Assembly (NCBI GenBank): GCA_964552015.1
Contig: CAZKFR010000020.1
Span: forward strand, 1-47,454
DNA length: 47,454 nt
Reading direction: 5' to 3'
DNA from: Rhodocaloribacter sp964552015
GTDB lineage: Bacteria; Bacteroidota; Rhodothermia; Rhodothermales; ISCAR-4553
Shown piece by piece: positions 41,023-47,454 of this stretch; the stretch's first letter is position 1; each line of letters starts with the position of its first letter. The notes below the pieces were generated by a model. It was not told where the DNA came from and did not search any database. It saw only the letters and a program-made list of their open reading frames with translations. A program made the translations under genes and the position numbers.

Positions 41023-42198
41023 CTACGCCTCGGTCGTCGCCACTTCGGGGACCGGGACCACAGGTTTTCCGTGCTCCTGAGCCGCGCCATCTCCGTCTCC
41101 GACCGCCCTCGGACCGTCCACCGGCACGGGTGGCTTCAGGACCGGCGCCTCATAGTTCAGGCGGTACTTCTTGAGCCGGTTCAACCCGATGAACGCCAGG
41201 GAGAGCGCGAGGCCGAAGAGCAGAAACCCGTTGGCCGGCGTGGCGATGGACATGCAAACAGCAATTGTGCCAAAGATCGTCGCGGCCGCATAGAGTAACA
41301 GGACCGCCTGCCGCTGATGCCAGCGCCGCACCATGCGGTGATGGATGTGATCATTGTCCGGTGCAAAGATGGCCTGCCCGTTCAGGAAGCGCCGGACGAT
41401 GGAATAGCTCGTGTCGAGGAAAGGTAACCCCATCACGGCCACCAGGGTCAGGAACGACATCATCGGGTCGAGATGGGCCTGTCCTTCCAGCGAATAGAAC
41501 GCCAGCATGAAGCCGATGAACAGGCTGCCCGAGTCCCCCATGAAGATCCGTGCCGGGTTGAAATTGTAGACCAGGAAACCCGCCAGCGCCGCCACCATGA
41601 CCAGCGCCGGCAGCACGATGCCCAGGCCACCGTGGAAGCTAAAGATCAGCCCCATGTACGCAAAGGCAATCACGGCGACCCCGGCCGCAAGCCCATCCAG
41701 CCCATCGATCAGGTTGATGGCGTTCATCACGGCGACGATCCACACCAGCGTCAGGATCAAGGAGAGGCTCTGTTCCAGGGCAGGGTGCGTGGCGGCAAAG
41801 GGGAGCCAGGCCACATCGATACGGCATCCTCCCCAGAACAACACCCCGGCCACCAGAACCTGAAACAGGAGCTTGTGCCGCGAAGCCATCCCGCGTATAT
41901 CGTCGTACACACCCGTCCCCAGGATCAACACGCCCCCCAGCCAGAACAGCGGCGAAGGCGGCTCCCAGGGAAGCAGGTCCCAGGTGGCACCCAGATACAG
42001 CAACCCCATCCCGACCAGGAAACCCGCCACGATCCCGAGCCCCCCCAGCGAAGGAATCGGTGCAGCATGCAGTTTACGGCGGCCATCCGGCTTATCCACC
42101 CAGTCCCGGCGCAAGGCCCACCGGCGGATCGCCGGTGTCACGAGCAGCGTCGTCCCCAGCACGGCCATAAAGACGGTCGTTGCTACCAGATAGATCAT
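41023..42198 (-). CDS. WecA/MraY-family undecaprenyl-phosphate sugar-1-phosphate transferase
   Basis: This polytopic membrane protein of 391 residues has about ten hydrophobic helices. Family motifs are DKPDGRRKLHAAPIPSLGG (PDxRKxH-type), NAINLIDGLDGLAAG, FNPARIFMGDSGSLFIG and the cytoplasmic DNDHIHHRMVRR. The HIHHR loop places it in the WecA-like group rather than MraY. It loads the first sugar phosphate on the lipid carrier for a surface polysaccharide. The C-terminal tail of about 40 residues is hydrophilic. It is the first gene of the minus-strand run, with the promoter expected in 42199-42574. Confidence 0.9.
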   Translation of the reverse strand: MIYLVATTVFMAVLGTTLLVTPAIRRWALRRDWVDKPDGRRKLHAAPIPSLGGLGIVAGFLVGMGLLYLGATWDLLPWEPPSPLFWLGGVLILGTGVYDDIRGMASRHKLLFQVLVAGVLFWGGCRIDVAWLPFAATHPALEQSLSLILTLVWIVAVMNAINLIDGLDGLAAGVAVIAFAYMGLIFSFHGGLGIVLPALVMVAALAGFLVYNFNPARIFMGDSGSLFIGFMLAFYSLEGQAHLDPMMSFLTLVAVMGLPFLDTSYSIVRRFLNGQAIFAPDNDHIHHRMVRRWHQRQAVLLLYAAATIFGTIAVCMSIATPANGFLLFGLALSLAFIGLNRLKKYRLNYEAPVLKPPVPVDGPRAVGDGDGAAQEHGKPVVPVPEVATTEA

Positions 42199-42574
42199 AC
42201 GTAATGCTGATTCCGTCTGTTTGTCCCCTCAATGTGGCCTTCAAGGGACAGACTTCATGCCGTACGATACCCGTTCGATCTCTGAGTCTCTGCCCCTGCC
42301 AGCTGACGATCCACCCATAGAGGACGGTCTTTCAGAGGCCATTCATCCCGTACGTTACGAGCGGCCAGTAAACAGAAAACTGAACTCTACTGGTCTTTCC
42401 TTTTCCATCCCACCCCCGGCATTTCCTCGATTCGCAGATTTTACCTGCTGAGGGCGGTTTGAACCGGTCTTATGATACACATCGGCAGGGGGGAAGTAAA
42501 GTGCCGCCAGCCCCCGGTGCCTAATTGTTACAATTCCATGGCGAAATGATATCGAAACCGGCCTTTCCCATCAC
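42199..42574. other. Intergenic region of 376 bases, promoter of the glycan-lasso operon expected
   Basis: No gene is recognised. The GC content is lower than in the surrounding genes. An imperfect inverted repeat built from TGTCCC and GGGACA lies at about 42220-42256, upstream of the phosphosugar transferase gene. A short plus-strand frame (42221-42451) shows no family features. The sequence near 42530-42560 resembles that after the second secreted-protein gene (near 43745), so the duplication extends beyond the coding part. Confidence 0.5.
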
Positions 42575-43555
42575 TCAAAATCCGGTTTCCACCCGCAGCA
42601 GGGTCCGCACCGCCTCGAAATGCTCACCGCGGACGCGCACCACGTACAGACCCGACGGCAGCCCCGTCCCCGGCACCGACAGCACCACCCGTCGCCCCGA
42701 CGGCACCTCCCCCGCATACAGCACCGCCACACGGCGCCCCAGCACATCGTACAACGCCGCCTCCACCCGCTGACGGCGCCCCACCTCCAACTCCAGACGT
42801 GCCGCACTCCCGAACGGATTCGGGTACGGCGCGCTCAGCACGTACCCGCCCGACATCCCCACGGTCACCTCCACCGACTCCGTGTAGGACACCTGCCCGT
42901 CGAAGTCCACCTGGCGCAGGCGGAAGCGGTGCCGTCCCGAAGGCAGCCCTTCGACACGGTGGCGGTAGGTGGGTGCCTGCGACGCACTCCCCTGCCCCGG
43001 CACGAACGTCACCGGTACGTACACGCTGTCGTCGCCCGCCGAACGCTCCACCCAGAAACCCGCATGCGGCCCTCCCGGCGTCCAGGTGAGAACGACCTCG
43101 TTGTTCTGCACCTCTCCTGCGAGATGCACCGTGGTCCGTGCGCTCTGGCGACTTCGAAGGGATTTCAGGGTGATGGTGCCCACGACGTGGGTGGCACCAT
43201 CGGCATACACCCCGTCCCCTTCCTCAAAGGTCACCTCGGCCTGATACACGATCCCTTCCGAAGCACGCAGCACGCCAAACAGAAGAGGATCGCCGTCGAG
43301 CATGCCGTCCGTCTCCTCGGTGACGATGTCATCACCCCACACGACGATGTAGGTGGCTCCTTCCCCCGCGTAGACGGTCTTTCCGGCACACAACCCTTTG
43401 GCACGCGCCACGAGTACGTCCTCCGCACGCAGGGTCTCGGCCGCCGCTGCGGGAACGACGACGACGGCCGACCGGCCTGTCAGTTCAGCACAATTCTGCC
43501 CCAGGGCGGTCCCTCCTGTCAGCAGGACCGCCAGCACCCCCACCCAGTATTTCAT
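42575..43555 (-). CDS. Secreted protein with type IX secretion (type A) C-terminal sorting domain, copy 1
   Basis: The product has 326 residues with a signal peptide (VGVLAVLLTGGTALGQ). The N-terminal part (about 20-160) is an unrecognised beta-rich region with two cysteines. A fibronectin-like segment (FWVERSAGDDSVYVPVTF) follows, and then the Por-type sorting domain: APYPNPFGSAARLELEV, ALYDVLGRRVAVLYAGEV and GLPSGLYVVRVRGEHF. This domain directs export through the outer membrane and attachment to the surface. The start at 43555 gives the signal peptide; the longer frame does not. The last 460 bases are nearly identical to the next gene. Confidence 0.85.
   Translation of the reverse strand: MKYWVGVLAVLLTGGTALGQNCAELTGRSAVVVVPAAAAETLRAEDVLVARAKGLCAGKTVYAGEGATYIVVWGDDIVTEETDGMLDGDPLLFGVLRASEGIVYQAEVTFEEGDGVYADGATHVVGTITLKSLRSRQSARTTVHLAGEVQNNEVVLTWTPGGPHAGFWVERSAGDDSVYVPVTFVPGQGSASQAPTYRHRVEGLPSGRHRFRLRQVDFDGQVSYTESVEVTVGMSGGYVLSAPYPNPFGSAARLELEVGRRQRVEAALYDVLGRRVAVLYAGEVPSGRRVVLSVPGTGLPSGLYVVRVRGEHFEAVRTLLRVETGF
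42606..43065 (-). repeat. 460-bp direct repeat, copy 1 (sorting-domain region)
   Basis: This stretch matches 43824-44283 at a fixed offset of 1218 bases. I found only one mismatch, at 43046 versus 44264. It encodes the fibronectin-like and sorting-domain part of the protein. Such identity next to unrelated N-terminal parts implies very recent duplication or gene conversion. Confidence 0.9.
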
Positions 43556-43795
43556 TGCGTCGAGGAAATGTAAGAACGATGGGTCCCACCGGGAGCGGGA
43601 CCGTCTACCGGAAAAGCACGTTGCACACGCCTCCTTTTTCCGGGGCCTCCGACGGTCCACGCGCCGGGTGTCTCGATGCCAGCCTACCAGCCGGCACAGG
43701 CTCATCGCGTGAGCCGCCCGAATCTACCCCGACCGCGCTTCCAGGATGTTACGATTTCATGGCGGAATGATGCTGGAACCGTTGTCAGGCGCCCA

Positions 43796-44794
43796 TCATG
43801 ACGCGCCGGTTCGGAGCACCGTTCGCACCGCCTCGAAATGCTCACCGCGGACGCGCACCACGTACAGACCCGACGGCAGCCCCGTCCCCGGCACCGACAG
43901 CACCACCCGTCGCCCCGACGGCACCTCCCCCGCATACAGCACCGCCACACGGCGCCCCAGCACATCGTACAACGCCGCCTCCACCCGCTGACGGCGCCCC
44001 ACCTCCAACTCCAGACGTGCCGCACTCCCGAACGGATTCGGGTACGGCGCGCTCAGCACGTACCCGCCCGACATCCCCACGGTCACCTCCACCGACTCCG
44101 TGTAGGACACCTGCCCGTCGAAGTCCACCTGGCGCAGGCGGAAGCGGTGCCGTCCCGAAGGCAGCCCTTCGACACGGTGGCGGTAGGTGGGTGCCTGCGA
44201 CGCACTCCCCTGCCCCGGCACGAACGTCACCGGTACGTACACGCTGTCGTCGCCCGCCGAACGTTCCACCCAGAAACCCGCATTGTTCGTTTCCGAGATC
44301 GTTTTCCTCGTCAGAACCACATCCTCACCGTCAACCAGCGCCTCGAACGCCGCCAGTTCCACCGGCAGGGTTCCCCCGACCATGAACGGCGAAACCTGGC
44401 TGATGCTGCCGGTCGTGAAGGTGCCGTCCCCGGTGGCATACTGAACGGCCACGTCATCGGTGAACGTACCGCTACCCTGTCGCACGACGCTGTACTCGAT
44501 CACTGCGCCTTCCGGAATGCCTGGATCGCCCGTCAGCGTATTTTCGCCCCACACGGTCAGATTGAGCGCTTTGCCCTGTGTGTACTCGACCTGCCCCACG
44601 CAAAGCGTCCCGTATCGCGCCGTGATTACGTCCCCGCTCTGAAGATCGGTGATCACATCCGACGGTAAGATGACCCGTGCGCTCTTTTTCGTTTTGCAGG
44701 CACACCCTTCCTCGGTTCCGCACTCGTTCGTCTGGGCCTGCACGCCCGATACGAACAGGATGGCCAGGAGGAAGAGAACGAACGTTCCTCTCAT
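43796..44794 (-). CDS. Secreted protein with type IX secretion (type A) C-terminal sorting domain, copy 2
   Basis: The product has 332 residues with a signal peptide (FVLFLLAILFVSGVQAQ). The mature N-terminus is Cys-rich (NECGTEEGCACKTKK), followed by a beta-rich region with VGGTLPVELAAFEALVDG, the usual opening of the segment before type A sorting domains. From FWVERSAGDDS onward it is identical in protein sequence to copy 1 until the last few residues. The N-terminal halves of the two proteins are only weakly alike. A surface-exposed product is expected; function unknown. Confidence 0.85.
   Translation of the reverse strand: MRGTFVLFLLAILFVSGVQAQTNECGTEEGCACKTKKSARVILPSDVITDLQSGDVITARYGTLCVGQVEYTQGKALNLTVWGENTLTGDPGIPEGAVIEYSVVRQGSGTFTDDVAVQYATGDGTFTTGSISQVSPFMVGGTLPVELAAFEALVDGEDVVLTRKTISETNNAGFWVERSAGDDSVYVPVTFVPGQGSASQAPTYRHRVEGLPSGRHRFRLRQVDFDGQVSYTESVEVTVGMSGGYVLSAPYPNPFGSAARLELEVGRRQRVEAALYDVLGRRVAVLYAGEVPSGRRVVLSVPGTGLPSGLYVVRVRGEHFEAVRTVLRTGAS
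43824..44283 (-). repeat. 460-bp direct repeat, copy 2 (sorting-domain region)
   Basis: Partner of 42606-43065. Similarity drops abruptly at both ends of the block, although the sequence beyond the stop codon stays recognisably related (GTTACGATTTCATGGCGGAA here versus GTTACAATTCCATGGCGAAA). Confidence 0.9.
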
Positions 44795-45007
44795 AGCGCA
44801 TGCCGATATGAATCCCCATCACATCTCGCACCCTCCAAGAGCAACCCGGACTTTCATCCCGGTCACTCCCTATCGGCACGACGTCATGCCTACCTATCGG
44901 CGTGCCGGCAGCCTGCCTGAACCCGGCTGTACCACTTTCACACAGACACCATCGCACACCCGCAGTTAACAGGGGCCCGCAGAATCCCTCCTTAGGCATG
45001 CCCGGCA

Positions 45008-45994
45008 TCATAGGTCGAGATCAAAATCCGGCTCCTCCGATGAACGCTGTTTCCGATCCAGGGTCGATTTTCTGGCTGACGACGATCGTTCTGCAGCTTG
45101 CTCGCGATGCCGATGGTCCTTCCCCGAGAAAGCGGCACGATCTCGGATTCTCGGGTCCCTTGCCTTCGGGGTACCTGCAACAGGTTTGCCATACATTCTA
45201 TCGGGCACATTTATCCGACCCGAAGACGTGGTCGCCTGCCTATCAGTATTTTGGTGCCGCTCCGGAGAAGGTTTATTAGATACTTGCTGTCTGATGGCCA
45301 TTCGACTAAGTTCCAACTTGAGGTCATTCAACCTACGTCTCCACCGCCGTATCTCTTCATTTTGAATGTTATATCTATTAACAAACCATTTCAATAGTAT
45401 TTCCAGACTTGATTCCAACTCATCCCATGCCTCCTTGAACCCGATGGGATTTCCGCCTGTGCTCACCTTTTTTGACCAACCCGGCTTTGTGTCCACATTC
45501 CCATCGGGAAGCACAATTAATCCGCTTGGATCCGACCACCTGAATATCACATTGAACACTTGTTGGAAAGATCCCCTAACTCGATCGAATCCTGACTTCT
45601 TTCCCACGTAGTCGAGAGCGTAGCCCAGTCCTAGGTCGATGGCAGGGGTAATGATATGAATGTGGGGATTTTTGCATCTGTGCAAGGTATAAAGGGGGGC
45701 AAATCGATCAGGATCCATGCCCGGAAAAAATACCACCTCGTATGCCCTCATTACCGTATAAAGTTGCTCCTCCGTCGGGTTATCGGTCGGCGCCCAGCTG
45801 ACCACGAACGACCGGAAGACCCGTACGGTGCCAGGCGCCCACTTGATCAGTTCGATCGTCAGTTCAGGTTCGCCTTTCAGGATCACCGGGGGCTCTGGCC
45901 TGGGATTCCCACTACCATCAAGATCCCCGATCACGTAGTGCACGACACCGCCATCTCGACCCTTACCGGCACGATAATTAACCACTGCAATCAT
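45008..45994 (-). CDS. Relaxase/mobilization nuclease (MobA/VirD2-like)
   Basis: The product has 328 residues. The N-terminus MIAVVNYRAG and the three-histidine metal motif (His105 in LHRC; His111 and His113 in NPHIHIITPAID) identify a relaxase that would nick an origin of transfer. The C-terminal third is highly charged and probably disordered or coiled (SERxxNTDRQ, RDRAAFSGKDHRHRE). GC content and codon use are lower than in neighbouring genes, suggesting horizontal acquisition. It lies 25 bases downstream of a MobC-like gene. No integrase, replication gene or conjugation system is seen beside it. Confidence 0.85.
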   Translation of the reverse strand: MIAVVNYRAGKGRDGGVVHYVIGDLDGSGNPRPEPPVILKGEPELTIELIKWAPGTVRVFRSFVVSWAPTDNPTEEQLYTVMRAYEVVFFPGMDPDRFAPLYTLHRCKNPHIHIITPAIDLGLGYALDYVGKKSGFDRVRGSFQQVFNVIFRWSDPSGLIVLPDGNVDTKPGWSKKVSTGGNPIGFKEAWDELESSLEILLKWFVNRYNIQNEEIRRWRRRLNDLKLELSRMAIRQQVSNKPSPERHQNTDRQATTSSGRINVPDRMYGKPVAGTPKARDPRIRDRAAFSGKDHRHREQAAERSSSARKSTLDRKQRSSEEPDFDLDL

Positions 45995-46019
45995 GGCTCT
46001 AGCTGGCTATGTTGATATC

Positions 46020-46436
46020 CTATCCCCTATTGCGAAAGGTCTTCAGCACATCGGCAATACCTGCCTGAAGCTCGCGCAGACTTTTGTATGTTTCTGCAAG
46101 TTTACGACACGCTTCGGGAGACATATTCCTTGATCGACTCATTATTATCAGATGTCTTTCGATGCGTCCGGCTATAGAGGCCAGCCTTATTACCTTCTGC
46201 ACATCCTCCGCACGTGGCGAACGGATCTTCGTGCGATTCACACACGAGCGTATGTACGTAGAGAGGGATACACCCTTCGCTGCAGCTTTTTCGGACCACG
46301 TAGTGTGTTCCGTAGGGGTGCAAAACACGCTGATTCGTTCGGACCGTTTCTCGAGAGACTGCTGCTCGGGGTGAGCTGCCAGTACGCGCTGCTTTTCCAT
46401 GGTTAGGCTCTGTTTGGTTAAGGTTTTTGCCCTCAT
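46020..46436 (-). CDS. MobC-like mobilization accessory protein with ribbon-helix-helix N-terminus
   Basis: The product has 138 residues. The segment SERISVFCTPTEHTTWSEKA followed by KGVSLSTYIRSCV is a ribbon-helix-helix DNA-binding pattern of MobC/relaxosome proteins. A helical C-terminal part (VIRLASIAGRIERHLIIMS, then LRELQAGIADVL) follows. It would bind the origin of transfer and help the relaxase encoded next. The start may be 46436 or the internal ATG at 46400. The base composition is like that of the relaxase gene and unlike the host genes. Confidence 0.78.
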   Translation of the reverse strand: MRAKTLTKQSLTMEKQRVLAAHPEQQSLEKRSERISVFCTPTEHTTWSEKAAAKGVSLSTYIRSCVNRTKIRSPRAEDVQKVIRLASIAGRIERHLIIMSRSRNMSPEACRKLAETYKSLRELQAGIADVLKTFRNRG

Positions 46437-46785
46437 GTATAATTACGCAGCAACTCGTCAATACTATAGCCAAAAAGAAAAAATTTATATTCAAAATGTT
46501 GTTTTTAAAGCATTTGGATAATAAACGTTTTTATACATGGATCCATAGCACAGACCGAAGAAATAAATCACATCGGCGAGGTGCAGAAAACGTGCTCACC
46601 GCCATAGGGACCGACCAACGGCTTCCCTGCTTCCCGCTCGGACTCACGTCCCTGTCAGCGCGAACAGAGTACATGCGCTTTCATGCCCACGTGGGTAACT
46701 TCAAGAGAGATGTTGTTGTCGACCCGATGATTTTTTAGGCTCTGTCCGCCGCCTACACAGTGGGCCTCTGCCCGGTATTACCAAT
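46437..46785. other. AT-rich intergenic region, possible origin of transfer / element end
   Basis: About 350 bases with no convincing gene. Positions 46437-46560 are strongly AT-rich (AAAAAGAAAAAATTTATATT). An origin of transfer would be expected here, upstream of the mobilization genes. The 11-mer TTAGGCTCTGT occurs at 46403-46413 and 46735-46745. A plus-strand frame (46427-46738) starts in the AT-rich part and shows no family features. Confidence 0.45.
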
Positions 46786-46820
46786 AAAAAAGGGCCCCCT
46801 CCGGTTGTGGAAGGGGCCCC
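46786..46820 (-). terminator. Intrinsic terminator of the right-edge gene
   Basis: On the minus strand, GGGCCCCTTCC and GGAGGGGGCCC pair (one wobble) around ACAACC and are followed by six T. It lies about 26 bases beyond the stop of the partial gene at the right edge. Confidence 0.88.
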
Positions 46821-46846
46821 GCATGAAGAAGCGGATGACTTCGAGA

Positions 46847-47454
46847 TCAGGGATCAGGCGGATACGTCAACACGGCCGTATCCGATACGTAGATGCTGTA
46901 GCCCTGTCCCGGCTTCATCGTGCCGATGTCGTTGATGTCGAACTCGGGATAATACACCCGTCCCAGATTATCGATGACTACGACGACCTTGTCGGCGATC
47001 GACGCCAGCGCCTCCTCAATCGCCATCTCCGTGTCCGGGTAATACGGTACCAGGTTCCATCCGGCCGAGAGGGTAATCGGTGTGCTTTCCGGGTCGATCG
47101 GCAGCCCGCTCACGGCCAGGGTCACGGGCGCCGTAGTGTTGACCTCGTATGCCTCGGCGACGTTCCAGGTACCGATGTCGTCGATCTCGAACTCGGGATA
47201 GTAGACCTGCCCGGCATTGTTCTGCACCAGCACGAGATGATCCCTGATCCCGGCAAAAAGGGTCTCGACGCTCGGGTTCGTCGGCACCACATTGAACGAC
47301 ACGGTGTTCCACCCCTCTTCCAGGTTCAGCGTCTGCGTCCGCACCCCCGTATCCCCGCCGCCACCCGGCTCCGTCGTCGTGATGGTGTACTGCAGCGACT
47401 TGTTCGTCGGCATCGGGATGGCCGTACCGGGGTTGCCATGCATGTCGAAATGCA
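46847..47454 (-). CDS. C-terminal part of a protein with two GWN-type repeats (runs off right edge)
   Basis: At least 201 residues are visible, and the frame stays open to the window edge. Two homologous repeats follow a Gly-rich linker: LNLEEGWNTVSFNVVPTNPS with QVYYPEFEIDDIGTWNVAEA, and ITLSAGWNLVPYYPDTEM with RVYYPEFDINDIGTMKPGQG. Each repeat has a GWN turn followed by a YYPEF-DIGT block. Such repeats occur at the ends of large secreted or surface proteins in this lineage. There is no sorting domain after them. The stop lies next to a clear terminator, so this is the true C-terminus. Confidence 0.8.
   Translation of the reverse strand, partial: HFDMHGNPGTAIPMPTNKSLQYTITTTEPGGGGDTGVRTQTLNLEEGWNTVSFNVVPTNPSVETLFAGIRDHLVLVQNNAGQVYYPEFEIDDIGTWNVAEAYEVNTTAPVTLAVSGLPIDPESTPITLSAGWNLVPYYPDTEMAIEEALASIADKVVVVIDNLGRVYYPEFDINDIGTMKPGQGYSIYVSDTAVLTYPPDP

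Noticed and set aside
42221..42451. Plus-strand 76-residue frame in the promoter region of the glycan-lasso operon
   Set aside because: No ribosome-binding site, no family features, and it lies in a region expected to hold a promoter.
46427..46738. Plus-strand 103-residue frame in the AT-rich region
   Set aside because: Composition changes abruptly within the frame and no motif is seen; it overlaps the start of the MobC-like gene.
46403..46745. Repeated 11-mer TTAGGCTCTGT as attachment sites
   Set aside because: One copy lies within the MobC-like coding region and the pair does not enclose the mobilization genes, so it is probably coincidental.

Overview
The window is high-GC DNA coding on both strands. 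Two of its proteins end in type IX secretion sorting domains, which points to a Bacteroidota-type cell envelope. Together with the GC content this suggests a Rhodothermota/Rhodothermales organism; that placement is inference, because no rRNA gene is present. Two runs of exactly 100 N (8202-8301 and 37235-37334) are assembly gaps of unknown true size.

Region 1 (71-7030). A divergent HtrA/DegP-like protease faces a five-gene plus-strand operon. The operon encodes a DapA-family deaminase, a GntR/FCD repressor, an alpha-ketoglutarate semialdehyde dehydrogenase, a 4-hydroxyproline epimerase and an FAD-dependent D-amino acid dehydrogenase. Together these form a complete route from trans-4-hydroxy-L-proline to alpha-ketoglutarate. 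Three spacers of the operon hold a family of AACGTT-rich repeats, including a perfect 30-bp palindrome.

Region 2 (7222-15320). Four plus-strand genes follow: a Ser/Thr kinase fused to a TolB-like domain and TPRs, a small lipoprotein, a lipoprotein caspase homologue, and an exported 885-residue protein. The last has an unusual predicted order of VHL-like domain, two beta-sandwich repeats, VHL-like domain and caspase-like peptidase. It looks like an exported signalling or proteolysis module.

Region 3 (15333-23837). This is a mixed set: a SWIM zinc-finger protein, an Ala-rich lipoprotein with an apparent 1-nt frameshift at its start, a hemerythrin-like protein, a small basic secreted protein, and a minus-strand group (SAF-domain oxidoreductase, nucleotidyltransferase, class III aminotransferase, diaminopentanoate-dehydrogenase-like oxidoreductase) whose pathway I cannot name.

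Region 4 (23917-42198, all minus strand). A lasso-peptide biosynthetic locus is embedded in glycan-type genes. In transcription order it runs: WecA/MraY-like phosphosugar transferase, UDP-sugar dehydrogenase, B1 (RRE), B2 (transglutaminase-like protease), C (asparagine-synthetase-like cyclase, cut by the gap), two tiny precursor genes (the first cut by the gap), and a strong terminator. A second operon follows with an HPr-kinase-like kinase, an ABC exporter, an SGNH hydrolase, two GT2 glycosyltransferases, an EEP hydrolase, two further asparagine-synthetase homologues, a sulfotransferase and another GT2. The precursors carry the YxxPxLxxxGxxxxxT lasso leader motif and a core with a plausible Asp ring acceptor. 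I consider this the most interesting system here.

Region 5 (42575-47454). Two type IX-secreted proteins share a 460-bp almost identical 3' part. They are followed by a lower-GC mobilization fragment (relaxase plus MobC-like protein, no integrase visible) and by the 3' end of a protein with duplicated GWN-type repeats that runs off the right edge.
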